64,000 bases of DNA from Apiospora phragmitis (taxonomy: Eukaryota; Ascomycota; Sordariomycetes; Amphisphaeriales; Apiosporaceae). Shown here piece after piece: positions 49,701-63,141 of the stretch; the stretch's first letter is position 1, and every line of letters begins with the position of its first letter. The notes below the pieces were generated by a model. The model was not told the DNA's origin. It made no database searches and was given only the letters and a program-made list of their open reading frames with translations. The stretch spans positions 2,852,001-2,916,000 of the forward strand of contig JAQQWL010000009.1 of assembly GCA_038363925.1 (NCBI GenBank). Direction: 5' to 3'. The position numbers were made by a program, and so were the translations under genes.

Positions 49701-50337
49701 TGTAACGAACGCTATCTAGGTTCTAAAAGAAACCTAGTAAGACGTACTAGGGTTTATATTAATAATACGAGAGAGTATCTGAACGTGCGATAGAAGTCGC
49801 TTTTATCGATATAATAAGTAATAACTTATAAAAACAAAGGTAATTAAAGTGCGTAGGCTTAGGGGTATTTATAATAGTTTTATTAAAGTTATTTACCTTA
49901 TTAATAAGTTAAGATTAATATTTAAATTAATTATTAAAATAAAGAATATCTATATAAAATATATAAAGAACGTTCGTTATTATATATCTAATCTCTTCCC
50001 TTATTAATTTATTAAATCACTTAGCTTACCCTCGTATCTTAATAATCCGGGTAATCCCTTTATTAATTAGATTACCGATTCATTTTGCCGTCCTTAATGA
50101 TCCCCGTGATCCATTACGTGATATTATCTTTACTGCTTCCTTAAGCCGTGTTTAGCCTATTACGGTTTAGGATATTATCGTCGTAATCGCTATACGTTTT
50201 TATAATATTAGTACGCTTATATTAATATAATTAGCGGCGCGGTTAATAGCCGTAATATCGTATTTTAAATGGGGTATTATAAATCCAGCCGGGCGGTTTT
50301 ATAAGTCTTAACCGTATAATTAGGTTAGGTCGTAACA
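49701..50337 (-). repeat. 3' LTR of element D
   Basis: 637 bp. Keeps the canonical ends on the plus strand: TGTAACGAAC at the start and GTCGTAACA at the end. This is the least RIP-altered LTR end pair in the window. Confidence 0.88.
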
Positions 50338-53300
50338 CTACCTTCCCTCTTCTAGCTACTTTATCCCCGAAGCGCTAAGTTCTTTAAATATCCTTACCCG
50401 CTTATTATATTAATCCTTAATAAGCTCTTTCCTTCCCTTCGTTATATCTTTATTATAATATTTATTTATTATATTAAATCGAGTTAAAAAATCTATTCCT
50501 TATACGAATTTTAAAAAGACCGAATAGCGTTATAACTTAATCGCCCTCCTTAACGAGTTTAGTTTCGAAGTTATGCCGTGTTTTTTTTATTTAAAAAAAA
50601 AGTAGAAATACATTATATTAAACAGTATTTTTCGCTATAAAAAATACGTTTATCGTGGTCGGTCTTACGATAGTTCCGGTTTATCGGTTTTTATAATGTC
50701 TCGGGTTATTAATAAGTCCCGTCGCTTACGCTTTAAAGAGTAGGCGGTTAGCGACTCTTTACGTAAGGCGAACGTAGCTCTAAAGAAGGCTTACCGGGAG
50801 GCTTAAAAGGCCTTTTAGTACTTAAAGCGAATTCGGTAATAACGGAACTCTTTAATAACGCGTAACGTAAAGATAGCTAGGCGTGGTCTCCGTTTTTTAA
50901 ACGAGTTAAAGGCGGCCGAGTACGTTAAATCCGAGGCGGTTATCGAGGCGCAGTCTTTCGAAGCGTTTAAAATAATAGATTAAAATGCGATAAATTTTAA
51001 CCTCGTTTTATTTTAAACGTTTATAATTTTTTCGCGGCGTTTATTAAGTATTTTTTAAACTTTTAAATATTATCTTTTAACGGGTAACCTTTTTACTAAA
51101 CGAGGTATTAAAAGCCCTGTTCTCTTTTTTTTTATTAATAATTTTATTAACTTTATATTCGTATTAATTTATTTCGGCTTTTAATTATATATCGATTAAG
51201 GTTTCCTCAGCCGCTAGCTCGAGTAGCGAAATATAAAATATAGGGTATATCCGTATTATTTTAAATAGTAATAATTAGTAATTAGTTTTTAAAATAACTT
51301 TTACGATTTTAAATAGTCTGATCTTTTTAAAATCTAGTTTATCGCTTAATCGCTTAATTTTAATATTTTATCGTAAGAGGTAAACTTTTTTTCCTTCTTT
51401 AAAGATTAGTTTTTTCAACCTTGTCCGGTTGGCGTATCCTTTTATTTATTATTAAAAGAAGGTAAGGTCTTATTATAATATAATTTAAAGTTCTTTTAAT
51501 TTTTTAATTTATATAATCGCGATTAATACTAACTCTTTTTTTAAAGGCTTTTTAATAATTTCCGGGTTATACCCGTAATTTATTTAGAATAATAAAATAC
51601 GCGTAATTTTATTATTTATATTATTATAAGCGAATTAAGTTATAAGTAATAATTATACTTAATTATTTTATTTATAATTAATATAATAACATAGGTATTA
51701 TTTTAAGGTTTAGTTTATCCGCTCGATTTATTTATTTATTTAAAAATAGTAAGCTATAAATAGTTTATATTTAATTCCAAGTTACGTTATAAATAATTTT
51801 TAAAATTTAGCGATAAATAATTTGTTTTTATTAGAAATAATTATTTCGAGCAGCCCGTATTAGTTAACGATTATTCGAAGGAATATATACGCTAGGTTAT
51901 TAATATCGTTAAATTCTTTATACGGTAAGAAATAAATATATTTCGTAAGTTTATTTATAATTATTAAGATATTATTATAGTTAACCTTAATTAGGGGTTT
52001 TTTTTAATAAGGGTAGCTTAATAACGAAATTAAGTGTAATAGTTTTTTATACTTTATTCGGTAATAGGATCGGCTGTAGCTCTCCGTACGGCCGGTATCA
52101 GGTAGCTTTTGTTTTATTATAAAGGTTATATTTACCGATTATTTTAGTTACGATTAGATTAAAGTTTTTATAATCGAATTATTTAATAATCCTTTTCTAG
52201 GTTTTAAATATCCCTTAATATTTATATATAAAGTTCTCGTAAAGTTCTTAAATAAAATCTTCGCGATACTATTTAGGAATATAGATCTTATTTCGGTAAA
52301 AGGCGAGGCCGTCGCGGTTTTCGAAGTAATCTTTAAAATAGTTTACGAGGTTAAAGGTTTAATTAAGTTATTAAAATTTAATAACTTAATCGTTATTATA
52401 TTAAATATAGTTTATAATATTTAATTATTTTAATAGTATAAGGTTGCCGTCCTAGTTATAAATAAGGATGGTCCGCGTTTCGGGCGGGACTTCTTCCTAA
52501 TGGTCCGGTTATCGGCTTAGTATGTTAACGCGACCGTTCTCGTTATCCTTTCGATAAATAATAATAAGGTTAAATCTTAATAAGAATTTAAACTATCGTA
52601 TTTATTATTTATTTAATTTTTTTATAGTAGTAAACGTTATAAGGTTTTTATAATTAGTATAAACTTTAACCGGTTCTATTATTCTATTAAAATAATATCT
52701 TTATTCTTTATAAGTTTTAATAATAGTTATTAACTCTTTGTTATAAATTTAATAATTAAGCTCTAGTCCGTTAAGTTTTTTCGAAAAGAATATAACCGGG
52801 TATATTTTCCCGTTATCGTTTCGTTAATTAAGTTATCTTTTAATCGTATAATTCGATACGTTAATTTCGATTTTAAAGGGTTTAAACGGGTTTATTACGC
52901 GAAGTATTAATTCGTTAAAAATTCGTTCTTTAATATCGTAAAAGGCTTTATCCTTTTTCTTTATTTATTAAAATAGTTCGTTCTTTTTTATTAGGTTTAT
53001 TAAGGGTATCGCTATTTTATTAAATCCGAGGATAAAGATTTAGTAATAATTAGCTAGTTTTAAGAAGGATTTGATTTCCGTAGTATTTATAAGCGTAAGC
53101 TATTTTTTAACTGTTAAAATTTTTAAGGGTTCTATTCGGATTTCGTTTAAAGATATTACGTATCTTATAAAAGTAACGGATTATTAATAGAATTCGTTCT
53201 TTTTTAAATTAATTAGTAAGTTAGTATCTTATAATTTTTAAAGTATTAATTTTACTTATTTTTAATACTATTCGTTATTCTCGGAATAAATAAGGATGTT

Positions 53301-56300
53301 ATTAAAGTATATTATAATAAACTTATTAAGGTATTTTTATAAAATATAATTAATTATAAATTAAAAGTTAATTAATATATTAATTAAATTAAACGGTATA
53401 ACTTAATATTTGAAATAGTTATATTTAATTCGGAACGCGGTTTTTTACTTTTTTCCTTTTTTAATTCGGATTAAATTATATATATTAAAGAGGTCGAGTA
53501 TTATAAAGATTTTAACGTATAATAATTTATTTTATAAATCGCCGATTAAAAATAAGGGGTACCGGTTTTTAATAATAATTTCGTTAAGTTTTTAATAATC
53601 GATATATATACGTTATTTAAGTTTCCCGTCCTTATTTTTTTTTAGAACGAAGAGGATAGGGAAGCTTATTAGTAATATAAATAGTTAAATAACTCTTTTC
53701 TCGAGATTTTCCGTGATATACTTTTTTAAAGCTTATTTATACTCTTAGTTAAGTTTATATATAAATATAAATAAAGGTTCTTTCTTATTTTTAAAGGGTA
53801 TTTTATAATTTTATTATATATAAAACGGTAAGTTTATTTCTAATTTTTTATTAAAAAGAGCTTCGAATTACCGGTACTTTTTTAATATAATCGTTATAAT
53901 ATTCGGCTTAAGCTCTTTAATAATAATATATACTTTAAAGATTTTAAATTTATTAAAGGGTCGCTTTTTAAACCGTTATTTATTAATTAAACCTTTTCTT
54001 AATATATTTTATTAAAGTTAACCTATTTTTTAATTCATTTTAAAATTATATTATATTTTACGATATCTATAATATTATACGTAATTCGTCTATAACGTCT
54101 TCTAATATTAATTAAAAGGTTCGCGACTTCTTTCTATATTTCTTTATCGTTATACGTTATAAGTCCTTTATTAATAGTTTTAAATCGATATAAGGCGTTT
54201 TTTTTTTATTATTTAAATTTAAAGTAATTAATAATTCGTAGTGAAATATAATTTCTTTACGTTTCGCTATCGAGTAACGCTTTAATATAGGCTCTTTTTT
54301 ATACTTAGTATTAATATAATATATTTATGGATAGCTTAATTATCTATTATTTAATATAGGGACCTATTTTAGTCCGCTTATTATTATCTTTTTATAATAA
54401 GCGGCGTTTATTTCTCAAACGCTACGTCTATAAGTTATTAATAATATTTTATAATCGATCTTTATATTATTATTATTATTCCTTTCGTTCTTTATAAAGT
54501 GTTTTTTAATATGTTAATAAAGGTATTTTTATACTCCTTTTTATACAAAATATTATCCTTAATATTTAAAATTCGAGTTTTTTTAATAATTCGAAAATTT
54601 ATTAAGTTCGCGGTAATTTATAAACGCTTTATAAGTTTTTTAATATAATAAAAGGGTTTTTTTATTAAGTATATATCTATACGTTTTAAAAGTATTAGGC
54701 GTTTTTTTTAAACGTTTATAAGTTCGCGATTTTTTTTAAGCGTATTTAAAGTATTAATTTTTAAAACACTCCCTCTAATTCTATCCTTTTAAATAATACC
54801 GTCGTGGCCACAGTAAATCTTTTTATATTAATAAGTACGCCGTGTCGTCCGTTTAAAATCGATATTCGGATTTTTTTAATAATATAATCCGGGTATGGTT
54901 ATATAATAGATTATTTACTAATTTTTCGGAGAAACTATTCGTACTTAAGTTTTTTCGCGAAATGTTTTATATAAACGTTATATATATACGAAATTTATAA
55001 GAGCGTAAAATATTTTTTATATATAAGGGAGATTTATAAATTATTTTTTATTACGTAATTATTATAAATTTTTTAATTAAAACCGGCCGTAATAAGTATT
55101 TAGTATAAATATTTCGAGTCGGGGTAAAAAATATTAAAAACGGCTAATTACCCGCCGGTTTTAAAGTTTTTAAGTTTAGTAATCTCGTTTATTAACTTAT
55201 TTATTAATATACATATTAAATATTTATAGTTTATTAATTACTTTAATTAATTTATAATATTATTTATCGGATTATTATTTTTATTATACGGAAGGGGTTA
55301 TTCTTTTCGTATTATCGCGGCGTTTCGGCTATAATCCTCTTTACCTTCCGAGGTTTTAAAAAATTATCCGGTATTTTCTTTATCCGCCAAATAAGAGGTA
55401 TACTTATTATTATAATAAGCTATTTAAAATAAACTGCCGTATTTAATAGTAACGTTATTATTTTTAATAATTATTATAGGGGTGTTTTTTATTTTAATAA
55501 CGTTAATGTATTATTCTTTTAAGATTCGTTAAAAATCCTTTTTTAATATTTAATATTTCCGAGCGTAATATCTTAGTTTTTAATAATTATAATAAGTATT
55601 ACGTAGTTTTTTATTTTATTTATTATATTTAATAGCGTTAAGGTTTATAAACTTATTATAATAATTATACGCTATAATATTTTTAAACGGTATATAATTA
55701 TATTATTATAATCGCTTCGTATTAATTTAAATTTAATTAGTTTACCGCTAAGGTCCGCCTTATTTTTTACGGCGTTATTCGTATATACGGGTATTAATTT
55801 TAATAGTAAATTCTATATATATAAAAAAATTATTAAAGGCGTTAAGCCGGCTAAGTTCGTTCTTAATATTATTCTTTAATCCTCGATAATATATTATAAT
55901 TTTTATAACTTCGGTATAATTTAATCGAGTTATAATACGCTAGAACTTGGCTATATAAAAAACGGCTAATCCTTTTTATTTAAAAGTTTTAAATTCCTTC
56001 TCCGCTTATTACTTTTTGTCGGGGTTTTAGAAAAATAATTTAAGGGCTTGTTCGAAGCCGTCGTAACTTTCGAAAATACGCTATACCTTTATACGGTATA
56101 GCTTAATTTATTAATCGTTTTTTACGAGTTCTTTTAAATAAGGTTCGAACTAAGCGAGTACCTTACCTTTAAAAAACGAGGCGGCGTGGATAACTCGTTA
56201 AATAACGTTTTAGAAAATCTTTTTATAAAACTATTAATAGGTTTTAATTTAAATAAAAAAGCTTTAGAGGTTTCCGCTTATTTCGTTAAAAAGGGTTAAC

Positions 56301-56714
56301 GTATTAATCTTTATACCTTTTTTTAATATAATAAGGGTTTAAATAATATTAATAGCGGTATAAAAGAGACGTACCTTTTCGCATAGCTTATTAATATTAT
56401 AGGGTATCTATTCTAAGGTACCCTTAATTAGGAGCTCGTTACGCTCTTTTTTAAGCTTAACGTAATAATACTAATAATTAACGCTTTTTTATTCGAGTTC
56501 CTTAATTCGTTTAATTAATATTTATTATATAAGTTCGTTATTATTATCGTTATTATTAATATTTATAACAGGGTCCTGTTAAGAGGTGTTAAAAGTGGCG
56601 ATAGGAGTCTTTCCTTATCGGGCGATATTATTAAGGCCAGGTATAAATATATTTCTTATAGTATTATTACTTAAAGGTTTAAGTAATAACTTATAAAAAT
56701 AAAAGTAATTAAAA

Positions 56715-57350
56715 TATAACGAATATTATTTAAGTTTTAAAAGAAACTTAATAAAACGTATTAGGGTTTATATTAATAATATAAAAAAGTATTTAAATAT
56801 ATAATAAAAGTTACTTTTATTAATATAATAAGTAATAATTTATAAAAATAAAGGTAATTAAAGTGCGTAAGTTTAAAGGTTTTTATAATAGTTTTATTAA
56901 AGCTATTTACTTTATTAATAAATTAAGATTAATATTTAAATTAATTATTAAAATAAAAAATATCTATATAAAATATATAGGGGACGTTCGTCGTTATATA
57001 TTTAATCTCTTCCTTTATTAATTTATTAAATTATTTAGCTTACTTTCGTATTTTAATAATCCGGGTAATCCCTTTATTAGTTAAATTACCGACTCACTTT
57101 GCCGTTCCTAGTGATCCCCGTGATCTATTACGTAATATTATCCTTGCTGCTTTTTTAGGCCGTGTTTAGCCTGCTACGGTTTAGGATATTGTCGTCGTGG
57201 TCGCCGTGCGTTTTTATAATATTAGTGCGCTTATATTAGTATAGTTGGCGGCGCGGTTAATAACCGTGATATCGTACCCAGGCGGGGTATCGTAAATCCG
57301 GCCCGGCGGTTTTATAGGTCTTAGCCGCATGATTAGGTCAGGTCGTAATA
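56715..57350 (-). repeat. 5' LTR of element D
   Basis: 636 bp. Starts TATAACGAAT and ends GGTCGTAATA, the RIP forms of the ends seen at 49,701-50,337. Confidence 0.85.
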
Positions 57351-60300
57351 ACACGTTAACGTTACTAAGGTAAAAAACACCTTAATAATAGCTATTAAAA
57401 GTAGCAGCGCTATTACTAAACACGGCAGCCTATCTTAAATAGCTTGTTATAACGACGGGTACGCTTTACACCTAGCGGACAAGGAAAGTATTAGATAGTT
57501 TCTAAAAGCCCTTAAAATAGAAACCATAACCGAAGCGTTGCGATACTGCGGAGGGAGCAACCCCCTTTATATAATAACGATAGCGATTTTATAAACGATA
57601 TTATAAATTAATTAGCGTAATTATTAAACTATAAACGTTTAGTTAATATACCGATAAAAGAATTAGTAAATAAGATTATAAAGTTTAAAGACTTAAGAAC
57701 TAATAGATAATTAGCTATCCTTAATATTCCTTACCTCGATTTAAAACACTTATATTAAGTACTTATTACGGCTAGGTTTAATTAAAGAATTTATAGTAAT
57801 TATATAGTAAAAGATAATACCCGAATCTCTTTTATATACGAAAAATACTTTACGTTCTTATAAAGTTTATATATATATAATATTTATATAAAATATATTA
57901 CGAAAAAACTCGAATACGAATAGTTTCCTCGAAGGATCGGTAAATAACTTATTACGTAACTACACCTTAATTATATTATTAGGAAAATTTGAATATTAGT
58001 TCCTAACGGACGGCGCGTATACCTATTAGTATAAAAAGATTTATAATAGTTACGATAATATTACTTAAAAGGACGAGATTAGAGGGAATATTTTAAAAAT
58101 TAATACTTTAAATACGTTTAAAAAAAATCGCGAGTTTATAAATATTTAAAGGAAAGCGCTTAATGCTTTTAAGATATATAAGTATATATTTAATAAGAGA
58201 ACCCTTTTAATTTATTAAAAAACTTATAAAATGTTTATAAATTATTGCGAACTTAATAAACTTTCGAATTATTTAAATAACCCGAGTTTTAAGTATTAAG
58301 AATAATATTTTATATAAGGAGGAGTATAAAAACACTTTTACCGGTATATTAAGAAACGTTTTATAAAGAATAAAAAGAACGATAATAATAATATAAAGAT
58401 CGATTATAAAGAAGTATTAATTACTTATAGAAGCAGCGTTTGGGAAATAAACGCCGCTTATTATAAAAGAATGATAATAAGCGGATTAAAATAGGTCCTT
58501 ATGTTAAATAATGGATAATCGAGCTATTTACGAGTATATTATATTAGTAATAAGCGTAAAAAGAGTTTATATTAAAGTGTTATTTAATAGCGAAGCGTAA
58601 AAAAATTATATTTATTACGAATTATTAATTACTTTAAATTTAAATAATAATAAAAAAACGCTTTATATCGATTTAAAACCGTCGATAAAGAATTTATAAC
58701 TTATAACGATAAAGAAGTACGAAAAAAAGTCGCGAACTTTTTAATCGATATTAAAAAACGCTATAAACGAATTATGTATAATATTATAAACGTTATAAGA
58801 TATAATATAATTTTAAAAATATTTTAATTATGGGTAAATAATTTTAAAATTAATTAAAAAATAGGTTAACTTTAATAAAATATATTAAAAAGAGGTTTAA
58901 TCGATAAATAGCGGTTTAAAAAGTAACCCTTTAATAAATTTAAAATCTTTAAAATATATATTATTATTAAAAAACTTAAGCCGAACGTTATAATAATTAT
59001 ATTAAAAAAGTATTAATAATTCGAAACTTTTTTTAATAAGAAATTAAAAATAGGCTTACCGCTTTATATACGGTAAGATTATAAAATACCTATTAAAAAT
59101 AAGAAAGAACCCTTATTTATACCTATATATAAACTTAATTAAAAGTATAAATAAGCTTTAAAAGAATATATTACGGAAAATCTCGAAAAAAGAGTTATAT
59201 AACCATTTACGTCGCTAGCAGGCTTCCTTATCCTCTTTATCCCGAAAAAAAGCAAAGACGAGAAACCTAAGTGGCGTATATATATCGATTATTAAAAGCT
59301 TAACGAAATTATTATTAAAAACCGGTACCTTTTACCTCTAATCGGCGACTTACGAAATAAATTATTAAACGTTAAAATCTTTATAATACTCGATCTCTTT
59401 AATATATATAATTTAATTCGAATTAAAGAAAGAGAGGAATAAAAAACCGCGTTTTAAACTAAGTACGGATATTTCGAATATTAAGCTATACTATTTAATT
59501 TAATTAACGTATTAACTAGCTTTTAATTTATAATTAATTATATTTTACGAGAATACTTTAATAAATTTATTATAATATATCTTAATAATATCTTTATTTA
59601 CTCCGAGAATAATAAGTAATACCGAAAATATGTAAAATTAGTGCTCCGGAAACTATAGGACGTTAACTTATTAATTAATTTAAAAAAGAGCGAATTATAT
59701 TAACGATCCGTTATATTCGTAAAATATATAATATTTTTTAAAGAAATCCGGATAGAACCTTATAAAATCTTAATAATTAAAGAATAACTTACGCTTATAA
59801 GCGCTATAAAAGTTAGATTCTTCTTAAAATTAGTTAATTATTACCGGATATTTATCCCCGTGTTTAATAAGTTAGTAACACTTTTAACAAACTTAATAAA
59901 AAAGGACGAGCTATTTCGATAAATAGAAAAAAAAGATTAAGCCTTTTATAATATTAAGGAGCGAATCCTTAACGAATTAGTACTCCGCGTAACGGACTTT
60001 TCGAGACTTTTCAAAATCAAAACCAATATATTGAACTATGCGATCGGAGGGTAATTAAATTAACGAAACGATAACGGAAAGTCGCACTTTATCGTATTTC
60101 TTTTTAAAAAATTAAATAAATTAAAATTTAATTATTAAATATATAACAAAAAATAAATAATTATTATTAAAACTTATAAAAAATAAAAATATTATTTTAA
60201 TAAAATAATAAAACTAATTAAAATTTATACCGATTATAAAAACTTTATAACGTTTATTATTATTAAAAAACTAAATAAACAATAAATATAATAATTTAAA

Positions 60301-60462
60301 TTCCTTTTAAAGTTTAACCTTACTATTATCTACCGGAAAGGTAACGAGAACGGTCGCGCCGACGTATTCAGCCAATAACCGGACCACTAAAAGGAGGTCC
60401 CGCTCGAAATACGAATTATCCTTATATACGACCAGAATAGTAACTTTACACCGTCGAGATAA

Positions 60463-60654
60463 TTAAACGTTACGAGCTACGTTTAGTATAGCGACGAATA
60501 GGTCACCAAGTTCCGGTAACTTAGTCAGGGCCTCGATTCCACCGACCACCCCGGGGGTCGTCTCGAGGACCGCGACGACCTCACCTTCTACCGGGATAAG
60601 ATCCATATCCCTAAACGATATCGTAAAGACTTTATTAAGGAATTCTACGAGCAC
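60463..60654 (-). other. Antisense frame opposite E integrase region
   Basis: 63 codons on the minus strand, antisense to element E in a patch with little RIP. Homologous to the antisense frames in H and D. Not called as a gene. Confidence 0.5.
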
Positions 60655-62505
60655 CTTATATACAGATATTAAGGAATATTTAAAACTTAAAAACGAATTA
60701 TTAAATAATTTAATTATAAAAACCTTAAAATAATTATAACTAGAATTATTAATAAATATAACTTATATAATAAGGTTAAGTTTGTAAAATATCGACCGTA
60801 CGGAGAGCTATAATTAATTCTACCGCTAAATAAGGCGTAAAAAACGATCGCGCTCGACTTTATAATTAAACTACCCTTATTAAAAGAACCTTTAACTAAG
60901 GCTAATTACGATAATATTTTAATAATTACGGATAAATTTATAAAATATACCTACTTCTTACTATACAAAAAGTTTAATAATATTAACGATCTAGCTTATA
61001 CCTTCCTCCATATTATTATTAATTAGCACGGGCTATTAAAAACGATTATTTCCGACCAAAATAAGTTATTTATAATAAAATTTTAAAAGTTATTTATAAT
61101 ATAACTCGGTATTAAATATAAATTATTTATAACTTACTACCCTTAAACAAACGAATAAATAAAAAAATAAATTAAATATTAAAGTAATACCTATACTACT
61201 ATATTAATTATAAATAGAATAATTAGGTATAATTATTACTTATAACTTAATTCGCTTATAATAACGTAAATAACGAAACTATACGTATATCACTATTTCG
61301 AATAAATTACAAGTATAACTTAAAAATTACTAAAAAACCCTTAAAAGGAGAGCTAGTATTAATCACGACTATATAAATCGAAAAATTAAAAGAACTCTAA
61401 ATTATATTATAATAAAACTTTACCTTCTTCTAATAACGAATAAAGAAATACACCGACTAAACAAGGTTAAAAGGACTAACCTTTAAAAAAAAAGAAAAAG
61501 TTTACCTTTTATAACGAAACATTAAAATAAAGCGACTAAGCGATAAATTAAATTTTAAAAAAATCGTTTTAAAAACTAATTACCGATTATTATTACTTAA
61601 AATAATACGGATACACCTTATATTTTATATTTTATTACTCGAGTTAACGGCCGAAGAAACCTTAATCGATATATAACTAAAAATTAAAATAAATTAATAC
61701 GAGTATAAAATCGACGGAATTATTAATAAAAAAAATAAGGCTTTTAATACCTCGTTTAATAAAAAGGTTACTTATTAAAGAATAACACCTAAAAGCTTAA
61801 AAAATACCTAGCGAATATTATTAAAGAGCTACGAACGTTTAAATAATAACCTTAAAGATCGGCTTAAAAGAGAAGTCGGTCGTGTTTTAGTTAATAATAT
61901 TAAAGCCCCTTTAAGCTTGAACGGTTATAACGGCCTCAGACTCTCGACGCTCTTACTTTTCTAGTTCGTCTAGGGAATATAAGCCACGTTGCACCAGTTT
62001 AACCCTTTGGGTACGAGCTATCTCCTTCTATTTACGGAAACAAATAAAGTAAGTAATAGCCTCGTTAATCTAGCGTTAAAGCTTTAAAAAATAAGCCTCC
62101 GCGGCGGAATTTTCCCGAGACAGGCGGTCGTGCTCGTTCTATACACGCCGTAAAAAAAATAATAAAACCTTAATACTATTATACGCATAGTTAATACGAG
62201 TATATTCCTTATACTTATTAACGCTTTTTATTATTATATAAAACTACCCCTTTGCGAAATAGCGATTATAAAGTAGAGCTTCGAAACTAAACTTAAAAAA
62301 AGCTTCGATAAAATCTATATAACGAACGATAAAAAAACGATTAAGTTTAATTCGAAAATTTTCGACGCGATTATTTATAATAAATATATATTATAATAAA
62401 AGTAATAAAGAGAAAAAAAACTTATTATAAAATTATAATAACGGGCGGCTAGGATATTTATACGGTTTTACGCTTTAAAAATAAAATAATTAAAAAAAAA
62501 GATAA

Positions 62506-63136
62506 TATTATAACCCGACCTAATTATACGGCTAAAAACCCTACTTACCGGTACGGAACTACTATACCCCGACTAAGTTATAATATCATAGCTATAAACC
62601 GCACCGCTAATTATATTAATATAAAGCTAAACCTTCTTTAATAATAAATAACGATAATACTACCTCGCCTAGCGATAAAACGAATACGCCTATAAGCAAC
62701 GGCGGCCGTTAACAAGTTACGTAACGTAACGAACGCTTAAGCGAAACTACTAAGTAACGTAAAGCGTAATCAAGGGAGATCACTAAGCAGCGCCGAGCGC
62801 GCTTAAACGAGATTATTAAATAATAACGGATTAATAAAAGAAAGATTAAATATATAACCACGAACGTTTTTTATATATTTTATATAAATACTCTTTATTT
62901 TAATAATTAATTTAAGTATTAATTTAATTTATTAATAAAATAAATAGCCTTAATAACTTTATTATAAATATTTTTAAATCTACGCACCTTAATTATCTTT
63001 ATTCTTATAAACTATTACCTATTATATTAATAAAAGCGGACTTTTATCGCACGTTTAAATACTCTCTCGTATTATTAATATAAACCCTAGTACGTCTTAC
63101 TAAGTTTCTTTTAAAACCCGGATAGCGTTCGTTATA
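62506..63136 (+). repeat. 3' LTR of element E
   Basis: 631 bp following an A-rich, RIP-altered polypurine tract. Ends GCGTTCGTTATA, then the AATAA target duplication. Confidence 0.82.
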
Positions 63137-63141
63137 AATAA

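Larger units (their letters stand above)
49701..57350 (-). mobile_element. Ty3/Gypsy element D, complete, inserted in E
   Basis: 7650 bp on the minus strand with 5' LTR 56,715-57,350 and 3' LTR 49,701-50,337. The perfect target duplication ACACG lies at 49,696-49,700 and 57,351-57,355. A polypurine tract (on the minus strand, AGAAGAGGGAAGGTAG) adjoins the 3' LTR at 50,338-50,353. Joining the flanks restores E's gag reading relative to element G. Reverse transcriptase relics lie near 53.3-53.7 kb and integrase near 51.4-52.5 kb. All frames are broken by RIP stops. Confidence 0.88.
47862..63136 (+). mobile_element. Ty3/Gypsy element E, complete-length, interrupted by D
   Basis: Plus-strand element with equal LTRs of 631 bp (47,862-48,492 and 62,506-63,136) and a 5-bp target duplication AATAA (47,857-47,861 and 63,137-63,141). 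Without D it is about 7.62 kb. Relics in order: gag 48,540-49,695 with zinc knuckle near 49,615; the rest of gag from 57,356; reverse transcriptase about 59,200-59,840 (IDY near 59,285; YLNNI, the RIP form of YLDDI, at 59,578-59,592); RNase H end near 60,315 (IYRKGNENGRADVFS); integrase from about 60,580 (FYRDKIHIPKRYRKDFIKEF); chromodomain-like block about 61,755-61,860. Riddled with stops. Confidence 0.88.
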
